Assembly: GCA_020628755.1 (NCBI GenBank)
Contig: JAHDEQ010000108.1
Coordinates: 1-15,343 of the forward strand
Direction: 5' to 3'
From: Saprospiraceae bacterium
GTDB lineage: Bacteria; Bacteroidota; Bacteroidia; Chitinophagales; Saprospiraceae
DNA length: 15,343 nucleotides
The position numbers and the translations under genes are program-made. Positions 6,112-12,566 of this stretch are shown piece after piece. Position 1 is the first letter of the stretch. Each line of letters opens with the position of its first letter. The notes beneath the pieces were generated by a model. It did no database searches. It had not been told where the DNA came from and saw only the letters and a program-made list of their open reading frames with translations.

Positions 6112-8238
6112 ATGACTACACAGTACATTACACTTATTACCGCCGAACTCGGCATTCCGACCAACAAAATCAAAAGCACTTTGAGTTTGTTAGAAGATGG
6201 TGCGACGATTCCCTTTATTGCTCGTTATCGCAAGGAGGTTACAGGTTCTTTGGATGAGGTACAAATCGCCGATATTCAAAAAGAGTACAAAAAACTGACC
6301 GATTTGGATAAACGACGGGAAACCATTTTGGCAGCCATCGAAGAGCAGGGCAAACTTACTCTCGAACTCAAAAAACGCATCGAAACTTGTTGGAATCCAA
6401 CTGAGTTGGAAGACATTTACCTTCCTTACAAGCAAAAACGCAAAACAAGGGCTAGTGTTGCCAAAGAAAAAGGACTCGAACCCCTCGCCCAACGTCTTTT
6501 TGAACAAAAAGACGAGCAACTCCAACATTTGGCCGAATCTTATTTAAATGACAAGGTTTCTTCTACTGAAGAAGCCCTCCAAGGTGCTCGTGATATTATT
6601 GCCGAATGGATAAACGAAGATGAAAAGGCTCGTGGCAAAGTAAGATATGCCTTTAAAAAAGAAGCCGTCATTGCATCAAAAGTGGCTCGTAACAAAGAAG
6701 AAGAAGGCTCGAAGTTTAAAGACTATTTTGATTTTCAGGAAGCACTCAAAACCTGTCCCTCGCATCGCCTTTTGGCGATACGACGAGGCGAAGATGAAGG
6801 ATTTTTAAGAGTTAGTATTTCGCCCGATGAGGAGATGACCTTATATCATTTAGAAAAATATTTTATCAAAAATAATAGTGCTGCTGCGCTTCAAGTCAAA
6901 GAAGCCTTGAAGGATGCCTACAAAAGATTGCTCTCCCCTTCTATCGAAACCGAATATCGAAATCTTTCCAAAGAAAAGGCCGATGCCGAAGCCATTGACG
7001 TTTTTGTAGAAAACCTTCGCCAATTACTCCTTTCTGCTCCTTTGGGTCAAAAACGAGTTTTGGCCGTTGATCCAGGTTATCGAACGGGTTGCAAAGTCGT
7101 CTGTCTCGACGAAAGCGGAACTTTGCTGGCCAATTCAACCATTTATCCGCATCCGCCTCAAAATGACCAATATGGAGCAATGCAAGAATTGACACATTTG
7201 GTGGACAAATTTGATATTGAAGCCATTTCGGTCGGTAACGGAACAGCAAGCAAAGAAACCATGCAATTTTGTAATGGTGTTGATTTTGGTACGAAGATCC
7301 AGGTCTTTATGGTCAATGAAGCTGGAGCATCCATTTACTCGGCTTCGGCTATTGCACGAGAGGAATTTCCCGACCATGATGTTACGGTTCGTGGAGCTGT
7401 TTCGATTGGTCGCCGCTTGATGGATCCGCTTGCGGAACTCGTCAAAATTGATGCAAAATCTATTGGAGTTGGTCAATATCAACACGATGTCAATCAAACC
7501 AAACTCAAAGAAAGTCTAGACCGAGTTGTCGAAAGTTGTGTCAACTCGGTAGGTATCAACCTCAATACAGCAAGCAAACATTTGTTGACTTATGTTTCAG
7601 GTTTAGGGCCTACTTTGGCTCAAAATATTGTTAATTATCGTAAAGAAAATGGTCTTTTTGAATCCAGAGCGCAGTTGAAAAAAGTACCTCGCATGGGAGC
7701 AAAAGCCTTTGAACAAAGCGCAGGTTTTTTGCGCATCAGAGATGCCAAAAATCCGCTTGACAATACGGCCGTTCATCCCGAACGCTATGCTTTGGTCAAA
7801 CAAATGGCTTCGGACTATTCCAAAAATATTTCTGATTTATTAAAAGATAAATCCATTCAAAAATCCATCAATCTCAAAAAATATGTTTCGGAAGAAGTAG
7901 GACTACCAACTTTAAACGACATTATAAATGAATTGGACAAACCTGGCCTCGATCCACGAGGCAAGGCACAGCCTTTTGAATTTGCAAAAGGCATCAATAC
8001 CATCAACGACCTCAATATTGGAATGGTTGTTCCAGGAATCATAACCAATATTACCAACTTTGGAGCTTTTGTGGACATCGGCATCAAAGGCGATGGCTTG
8101 GTACATATTTCTCAATTGGCCAATAAATTTGTCAAAAACCCTGCTGATGTCGTCAGCCTCAATCAAAAAGTCATGGTCAAAATAGTTGACATTGATGTTC
8201 CTCGCAAACGAGTCAATTTATCCATGAAAGAAGTCTAG
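6112..8238 (+). CDS. tex: Tex-like RNA-binding protein (S1 domain)
   Basis: This is a 708-residue protein, slightly shorter than typical Tex proteins (about 720-780). The order of domains fits Tex (YhgF). A helical N-terminal Tex domain (about 1-200) contains GATIPFIARYRKE and ELEDIYLPYK. A YqgF/RNase H-like fold starts at VLAVDPGYRTGCK (about 315-445) and includes GNGTASKET. A helix-hairpin-helix region (about 485-545) contains SGLGPTLAQNIVNYR and VPRMGAKAFEQ. A C-terminal S1 domain (about 635-706) contains GIITNITNFGAFVDIGI and DGLVHISQL. Tex proteins are cytoplasmic, bind nucleic acid through S1, and are linked to transcription; the precise role in Bacteroidota is unknown. The ATG at 6112 is the first in frame and gives the standard N-terminus. 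The gene stands alone, divergent from the 2TM gene and 222 bases ahead of the next gene. Confidence 0.96.
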   Translation: MTTQYITLITAELGIPTNKIKSTLSLLEDGATIPFIARYRKEVTGSLDEVQIADIQKEYKKLTDLDKRRETILAAIEEQGKLTLELKKRIETCWNPTELEDIYLPYKQKRKTRASVAKEKGLEPLAQRLFEQKDEQLQHLAESYLNDKVSSTEEALQGARDIIAEWINEDEKARGKVRYAFKKEAVIASKVARNKEEEGSKFKDYFDFQEALKTCPSHRLLAIRRGEDEGFLRVSISPDEEMTLYHLEKYFIKNNSAAALQVKEALKDAYKRLLSPSIETEYRNLSKEKADAEAIDVFVENLRQLLLSAPLGQKRVLAVDPGYRTGCKVVCLDESGTLLANSTIYPHPPQNDQYGAMQELTHLVDKFDIEAISVGNGTASKETMQFCNGVDFGTKIQVFMVNEAGASIYSASAIAREEFPDHDVTVRGAVSIGRRLMDPLAELVKIDAKSIGVGQYQHDVNQTKLKESLDRVVESCVNSVGINLNTASKHLLTYVSGLGPTLAQNIVNYRKENGLFESRAQLKKVPRMGAKAFEQSAGFLRIRDAKNPLDNTAVHPERYALVKQMASDYSKNISDLLKDKSIQKSINLKKYVSEEVGLPTLNDIINELDKPGLDPRGKAQPFEFAKGINTINDLNIGMVVPGIITNITNFGAFVDIGIKGDGLVHISQLANKFVKNPADVVSLNQKVMVKIVDIDVPRKRVNLSMKEV

Positions 8239-8304
8239 TTCTCTAAATAATTAACTCCACATCGTTTCAAAACTGCGACTTTATTTCTTTTAAGGTGGGT
8301 AAGG

Positions 8305-8401
8305 AATGACAAAACATGTGGGGGCGGGGCGGTGAGTATAGCAGTTGTTTTGTCGAGAATTTTGGTGGCTTTTTTTCGACTGAAAAAGTCACACCCCGTA
8401 G
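8305..8401. repeat. G-rich intergenic segment within an inverted repeat
   Basis: Between tex and the thioredoxin gene, GACAAAACA (8308-8316) and TGTTTTGTC (8346-8354) form a perfect nine-base inverted repeat. The loop between them contains a strongly G-rich run (8319-8332), unlike the AT-rich surroundings. A run of seven T (8370-8376) follows 15 bases later, so this could be a weak tex terminator, but the spacing is poor. Further on, CACCCCGTAGGGA (8392-8404) is a small CCC-CGTA-GGG dyad. It looks like a degenerate dispersed repeat; CCCGTAG recurs at 12388-12394. No gene is seen in 8239-8460. Confidence 0.35.
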
Positions 8402-8429
8402 GGACATAATGATTCAACTATTTTTTCCG

Positions 8430-8437
8430 TAACTTTG
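8430..8437 (+). promoter_or_regulatory. Bacteroidota -7 box (TAACTTTG)
   Basis: This is a full match to TAnnTTTG, ending 23 bases before the ATG at 8461, which would give a leader of about 17 bases. No TTG at the normal distance is visible upstream. It would drive the thioredoxin-gpsA pair. Confidence 0.55.
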
Positions 8438-8460
8438 AGGCATCGTAAATCAATAATCCA

Positions 8461-9510
8461 ATGAAAAAAATCATACTATATAATATAATCCTTTTATTGT
8501 TCAGTTCTTGTGCAAGTTCCAAGTACAAATCGGGCATTATCACCTACGACATTAATATGGACGAGGCAGCCAAACGCCAAGGCATGGAACGCAATGTCGG
8601 CACGCAAGCAACCGTCAAATTCAACAAAAAATATTTGCACCTCAAACGCAATAAAAACACACCATCTAATGAGTTTGAAATTGTAGATTTAAAAACAGGG
8701 CAATTGACCCAGTATGTCAGTGTATTTAATCAAAATTTTGCCATAAAAATGGAAGGCGAGTCCCTCCCTGATCTTTCGGAATTGACGATGACCGAAGAAA
8801 CCAAAGAAATCGCAGGTTTGCCTTGCAAAAAGGCAACCTGGACGATGAATGGCCAAGAAGCACACGTTTATTTGACCGATGCCATCAAACCTTATTTTTG
8901 TCCATTTACCAATCAAGAATATGGTTTTGCACTCGAATACCAACTCAATTATCCTTACGGAAAATTCACTTATACGGCCAAAGAAGCCAATTTTCAAAAG
9001 ATAGACAAACGACTTCTACTGCCACCCGAAGATTACAAAAATGTAACGCCTCTTGAATATCAAAAAGCCATTTTTAATCGTAAAGTAAAATCATTTATTG
9101 GCCGTGATGCTCCAAATTTTTCGCTAAAAAGTTTGGATGGAAAGGTCGTAGAGCTTCAAGAAACCAAAGGAAAATACATCCTTATCAATTTTTGGTTTAC
9201 GACTTGTCCGCCCTGTATCAAAGAAATTCCAGACCTCAATCGCCTCAAAAGACAATACCGCAACAAAAACATCGAGTTTTGGGCCATCACCTTTTCGGAA
9301 GAACAAAAAGTAAGAGACTTTTTGGTAGAACATCCTTTTGCCTTTGATGTTTTTGCTGATGCCAAAGACATCACTAAGATTTATGAGATAGCTTCTTATC
9401 CAAGCACTATTTTGATTGACCCAAATGGTAAAATTGTAGCGGAACAAATTGGTGGTAAGATGAAGATTTTTGATAAACTCGAAACCATGATAGAAACCCA
9501 CGTCAAATAA
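8461..9510 (+). CDS. Lipoprotein with GLPGLI/DUF4412-like and TlpA-like thioredoxin domains
   Basis: This protein has 349 residues. A lipoprotein signal (MKKIILYNIILLLFSSC, acylated Cys17) anchors it in the envelope. Residues about 22-185 form a beta-rich domain. Its sequence GIITYDINMD and TEETKEIAGLPCKKATWTM resembles the GLPGLI/DUF4412 families of Bacteroidota envelope proteins. Residues about 210-349 are a TlpA/redoxin-type thioredoxin fold: GRDAPNFSLKSLDGK, then LINFWFTTCPPCIKEIP with the active-site Cys249-Pro-Pro-Cys252, and a cis-proline segment ASYPSTILID at Pro314. TlpA-like proteins act in periplasmic thiol-disulfide exchange; the CPPC site suggests a reductase, but the substrate is unknown. 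The stop overlaps the gpsA start (TAATG), implying translational coupling although the two functions have no obvious link. The thioredoxin call is firm; the N-terminal domain name is by resemblance. Confidence 0.88.
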   Translation: MKKIILYNIILLLFSSCASSKYKSGIITYDINMDEAAKRQGMERNVGTQATVKFNKKYLHLKRNKNTPSNEFEIVDLKTGQLTQYVSVFNQNFAIKMEGESLPDLSELTMTEETKEIAGLPCKKATWTMNGQEAHVYLTDAIKPYFCPFTNQEYGFALEYQLNYPYGKFTYTAKEANFQKIDKRLLLPPEDYKNVTPLEYQKAIFNRKVKSFIGRDAPNFSLKSLDGKVVELQETKGKYILINFWFTTCPPCIKEIPDLNRLKRQYRNKNIEFWAITFSEEQKVRDFLVEHPFAFDVFADAKDITKIYEIASYPSTILIDPNGKIVAEQIGGKMKIFDKLETMIETHVK

Positions 9511-10565
9511 TGAGCGAAAACACTGAAAAAAAGAAAATTGTTGGCGTTATTGGAGCTGGCAGCTTTGGGACGGCCATTGCCGACTTGCTGTCGGACAATG
9601 TGGACGTGATACTATATTCTCGACAAAAAGAGGTGGTTCAAAAAATCAACCAAGACCACAATCATTATGGTGTTTTGCTAAGTCCCAACGTCAAAGCCAC
9701 CAACGATATTCAAGAAATTGCAGAACAATGTACCGTCTTTTTTGCAATTGTTCCTTCGACCAATTTCAGGGAAATGATGCAAAATATTTCTCCATATTTG
9801 CGTCCGTATCATATTATTATTCATGGTACAAAAGGTTTTGACATTACCCATATTGAACTAGATAAATTAGAAAAAAAAGATGGTATTTCGAGGGCCAACT
9901 TGCACACGATGTCAGAAGTGATTCAACAAGAAAGCTCGGTTGTACGAATTGGTTGTTTGTCTGGCCCTAATTTGGCGAGTGAGATTTTGCAAGGACAGCC
10001 GACTGCCACTGTCGTGGCAAGTCGTTTTCGTGAAGTCATCAAAATTTCAGAAAAAATCCTAAATAGTCGCCGTTTTCATGTCTTTGGTTCTTATGATTTG
10101 TTGGGGGCAGAGTTGGCAGGTGCGCTCAAAAATAGTATTGCCATTGGTTCGGGAATGTTGGGTGGTTTGGGTATGGGCAAAAACATACAAGCACTCTTGA
10201 TTACACGTGGCTTGGTCGAGATGATCCGTTTTGGTAAAGCGATGGGTTCAGAAGCCTCAGCTTTTTTGGGTACGGCTGGCATTGGCGATTTGGTAGCAAC
10301 AGGAACGAGTGAAAATAGCCGCAATTATACCTTTGGGATGCGTATGGCCAAAGGCGAATCCCTCGAAGAAATTAGTACTAAAATGCCCGAACTCGCCGAA
10401 GGCGTTCGTACCATAAAAATCATGAAACACTTGGCCGATTATTACAAAATCCGAGTGCCAATTATTCAAATGTTGTATGCCATTGTTTATGAAGGTTTTG
10501 ATATGGAACGTGCAATGGATTATTTGATGAAATTCCCTTATGGTGTAGATGTGGATTTTTTATAA
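9510..10565 (+). CDS. gpsA: NAD(P)H-dependent glycerol-3-phosphate dehydrogenase
   Basis: This 351-residue protein reduces dihydroxyacetone phosphate to sn-glycerol 3-phosphate, the backbone precursor of membrane phospholipids, in the cytoplasm. A Rossmann nucleotide-binding motif VIGAGSFGTAIADLL is at 13-27. The substrate-binding half has GCLSGPNLASEI (148-159), the catalytic-lysine segment LLGAELAGALKNSIAIGSG with Lys207, TRGLVEMIRFGKAMGSEA, and the closing AFLGTAGIGDLVATGTSENS, followed by RNYTFG. All family hallmarks are present and the length is normal for GpsA (about 330-350). The start ATG shares its A with the stop codon of the upstream thioredoxin gene, so it is almost certainly co-expressed with it. 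The 3' end overlaps the convergent galM gene by six bases. Confidence 0.96.
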   Translation: MSENTEKKKIVGVIGAGSFGTAIADLLSDNVDVILYSRQKEVVQKINQDHNHYGVLLSPNVKATNDIQEIAEQCTVFFAIVPSTNFREMMQNISPYLRPYHIIIHGTKGFDITHIELDKLEKKDGISRANLHTMSEVIQQESSVVRIGCLSGPNLASEILQGQPTATVVASRFREVIKISEKILNSRRFHVFGSYDLLGAELAGALKNSIAIGSGMLGGLGMGKNIQALLITRGLVEMIRFGKAMGSEASAFLGTAGIGDLVATGTSENSRNYTFGMRMAKGESLEEISTKMPELAEGVRTIKIMKHLADYYKIRVPIIQMLYAIVYEGFDMERAMDYLMKFPYGVDVDFL

Positions 10566-11612
10566 AACTCCAAATTGATACATTGTTTTTGAGTAATAAT
10601 TTTCTCCTTTTTTAAGTATAGTTGAAGGAAAATCTGGACGATTGGGACTGTTTGGAAAAAACTGCGGTTCTAGGCAAAACCCTGAGCGAAAACCATAGGT
10701 TTCGCCCCTCTTTCCTTTTAATGTCCCATCTAAAAAATTGCCTGAATAAAATTGTAAACCAGGTTTATCTGTAAACACTTCGAGAGTTCTTCCACTAGAA
10801 GGTTCTACAACTTTGGCCGCCCACCCAAATGCTCCAATAGTTTTATTTAAAACAAAATTGTGGTCGTAGCCTTTTCCATTTTTGACTTGTTGATGCTCAA
10901 CATTAATTCTTTCACCAATTGTATTTAACTGGTTGAAATCAAATGGACTAAGATCGGTTTGTTCTGAATCTTTCAAGGGAATAGACTCATCATTAATGGG
11001 AGTAAATTGCTTGGCATTGATACGGATTTGATGCGCTAAGATATCGCCCCTTCCCTCTCCTTTCAAGTTAAAAAATGAATGATGTGTCAAATTCAAAATC
11101 GTGTCTTGGTCAGATTCGCCAAAATATTCAATTTCTAATTCGTTATTTTCGGATAAACTATAGTTTACAAAAATTTCTACCGTGCCAGGGTAGCCCATTT
11201 CGCCGTCAGGCGAAACGTGTTTTAGCTTGAGGTGTTTTTTATCAAAAGAAACCATTTTCCACACCACATTATTCAACTCATTTCCTCCATGCAAATGGTT
11301 ATTTCCATTATTTTTGGATAAAAAATAGGTTTTTCCATTGAGGTCAAATTGTCCCTTCGCTATACGATTGGCATAGCGACCAATCGTTGCGCCAAAGTAA
11401 GTATTGCGATGTTTTAAATAATCTTCAATACAAGGAAATCCAAGTACAATATCATCAAATTCCCCACCCTTATCAGGTACAAAAAGAGAGACGACTCTTG
11501 CTCCAAAATTGCAAATTTGGATATGAATTCCATTGGAATTAGAAAGGGTAAAAAGGTCAATTATTTTACCTTCAAGTTCGGATTGAAATTGTTTTTTGGA
11601 GAGAAGATTCAC
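10560..11612 (-). CDS. galM: Galactose mutarotase (aldose 1-epimerase)
   Basis: This 350-residue cytoplasmic enzyme, without a signal peptide, interconverts alpha and beta anomers of galactose and glucose. Family motifs in order are ICNFGARVVSLFVPDKGGEF and DDIVLGF (33-59), YFGATIGRYANRIAKGQF (72-89), NHLHGG (105-110), LTHHSFFNLKGEG (175-187), GYDHNF (248-253) and GFCLEPQFFPNSPN (311-324). By analogy with characterised GalM enzymes, His178 or His177 is the general acid and Glu315 the general base; both are present. The length is typical. The gene starts 26 bases after the ZIP transporter stop, so it is probably the second gene of that transcript, although a functional link is not obvious. It converges with gpsA, and the two share TTATAA as stop codons. 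Confidence 0.95.
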   Translation of the reverse strand: MNLLSKKQFQSELEGKIIDLFTLSNSNGIHIQICNFGARVVSLFVPDKGGEFDDIVLGFPCIEDYLKHRNTYFGATIGRYANRIAKGQFDLNGKTYFLSKNNGNNHLHGGNELNNVVWKMVSFDKKHLKLKHVSPDGEMGYPGTVEIFVNYSLSENNELEIEYFGESDQDTILNLTHHSFFNLKGEGRGDILAHQIRINAKQFTPINDESIPLKDSEQTDLSPFDFNQLNTIGERINVEHQQVKNGKGYDHNFVLNKTIGAFGWAAKVVEPSSGRTLEVFTDKPGLQFYSGNFLDGTLKGKRGETYGFRSGFCLEPQFFPNSPNRPDFPSTILKKGENYYSKTMYQFGVL

Positions 11613-11638
11613 TTGATTTTTTTTAGAAACATCAAAGA

Positions 11639-12358
11639 TTAAATCGTCAAAAAAGCTAGTGCCATTCCGCCCAAAATAGCAACCATTTTTAAGGGAGAAA
11701 AATGATGATGCGTGGCCGAATCAATCTCAAAAAGAATCGTTGTTGCTATATGTAAAAACGAACCGACTACAACGGCTAATAAAATTCGAATCATCTCGGC
11801 ATTCAAATTAAGCGACTCTCCTAATAAAGAACCCAATGGAGACATGGACGCAAAAATCAACATACAAATAACTACAGATACGGTTCTAAATTTTGACAAA
11901 AGTAACATCACTACTAAAGCAAAAGCAGCTGGTATTTTATGCAAAATAATACTGTGTAATAGATGGTTGCCGTGTTCGTGTGCATGAGCCAAAGTCTCGT
12001 ATTTGCCGAGCGGCAAACCTTCGATAAAAGCATGGACACAAAGACCAATCATTACTTGAATCGCAAAACTATTTTTCTCGGATTGTTTGGGATGTATATG
12101 TCCGTGTTCGATACCTACCGATAGTTGTTCGAGTATAATTTGAATCAAGAATCCCAATAAAATGTACATACCAATATGCTCGTCAGGACTTTTGAAAACG
12201 GTAGGCAAAAAGTGCAAAACAGTGATAGCTAGTATATACGCTCCCGAAAAAGACAGTACGGTTTGCAATACTTTCTTGTTGGATTGCTTAAAATAAAAAG
12301 CAACCAAGCCGCCAGCGATAACCGAACCAAAAAGTAGGATATATTCCCAAATTGCCAT
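11639..12358 (-). CDS. ZIP-family divalent metal transporter
   Basis: This is a 239-residue integral membrane protein with about seven or eight hydrophobic segments. It imports zinc or related divalent metals into the cytoplasm, as known for the ZIP family. The diagnostic transmembrane helices are visible: GLCVHAFIEGLPLG (about 105-118), corresponding to the HNxx(E/D)G metal-binding helix, and LHKIPAAFALV (about 139-149), corresponding to the HExxxx helix. Two variations stand out: Ala110 follows His109 where Asn is common, and Lys141 follows His140 where Glu is common. Histidine-rich loops lie at 85-89 (HGHIH), 125-135 (HAHEHGNHLLH) and 217-219, likely metal-sensing or metal-delivery loops. 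Metal specificity cannot be read from sequence. galM follows after 26 bases; the upstream flank holds a nested inverted repeat. Confidence 0.9.
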   Translation of the reverse strand: MAIWEYILLFGSVIAGGLVAFYFKQSNKKVLQTVLSFSGAYILAITVLHFLPTVFKSPDEHIGMYILLGFLIQIILEQLSVGIEHGHIHPKQSEKNSFAIQVMIGLCVHAFIEGLPLGKYETLAHAHEHGNHLLHSIILHKIPAAFALVVMLLLSKFRTVSVVICMLIFASMSPLGSLLGESLNLNAEMIRILLAVVVGSFLHIATTILFEIDSATHHHFSPLKMVAILGGMALAFLTI

Positions 12359-12370
12359 ATTGTTATAAAA

Positions 12371-12485
12371 ATAGTTCTTTGACTTTTCCCGTAGAAGTAT
12401 TTCTATTCAAATCTAAAATTGTTCACTTCCTACGGTCGTTCTCTCTTTCATTTTGAATAGAACACGGATTTTGTCAAAGAAGTAT
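12371..12485. repeat. 115-bp nested inverted repeat, MITE-like
   Basis: The outer arms TTCTTTGAC (12375-12383) and GTCAAAGAA (12473-12481) match perfectly. Allowing one mismatch, they extend to 13 bases, spanning 12371-12485. The inner arms TTCTATTCAAA (12401-12411) and TTTGAATAGAA (12452-12462) match over 11 bases. A third pair, CCGTAG/CTACGG (12389-12394 with 12430-12435), crosses the inner pair. This amount of symmetry in about 115 bases is unlikely by chance. It could be a miniature inverted-repeat element or a regulatory RNA structure in the leader of the ZIP-galM transcript. No target-site duplication is clear. Confidence 0.5.
12408..12415 (-). promoter_or_regulatory. Possible -7 box for ZIP-galM (TAGATTTG)
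   Basis: On the minus strand this reads TAGATTTG, matching TAnnTTTG, 49 bases upstream of the ZIP start. It overlaps the inner arm of the inverted repeat, so a repeat copy may have supplied the promoter. No TTG at the standard spacing was found. Confidence 0.35.
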
Positions 12486-12544
12486 AAAAATTAGCTTTAC
12501 TAAACTTTCCCTTTCTGCTTTTCAACCCGCAAATTTAGGAAAGC
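12486..12544 (-). terminator. Imperfect terminator-like hairpin after mpl fusion gene
   Basis: On the minus strand GCTTTCCTAAA pairs with TTTAGTAAAGC (ten pairs, one mismatch) around a loop of about 29 bases. It is followed by TAA and a run of five T. It lies 22 bases after the fusion gene's stop. The long loop and AT-rich stem make it weak. Confidence 0.35.
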
Positions 12545-12566
12545 AATTACTTCAAAAAAATCTTAC

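Noticed and set aside
6190..8166. Several frames of 66-120 residues inside tex on both strands
   Set aside because: They are shadows of the tex reading frame, whose domain order is unmistakable.
8235..8417. 60-residue minus-strand frame after tex
   Set aside because: It covers the G-rich island and the promoter-side intergenic DNA, has no recognisable motif, and its composition follows the repeat rather than a protein.
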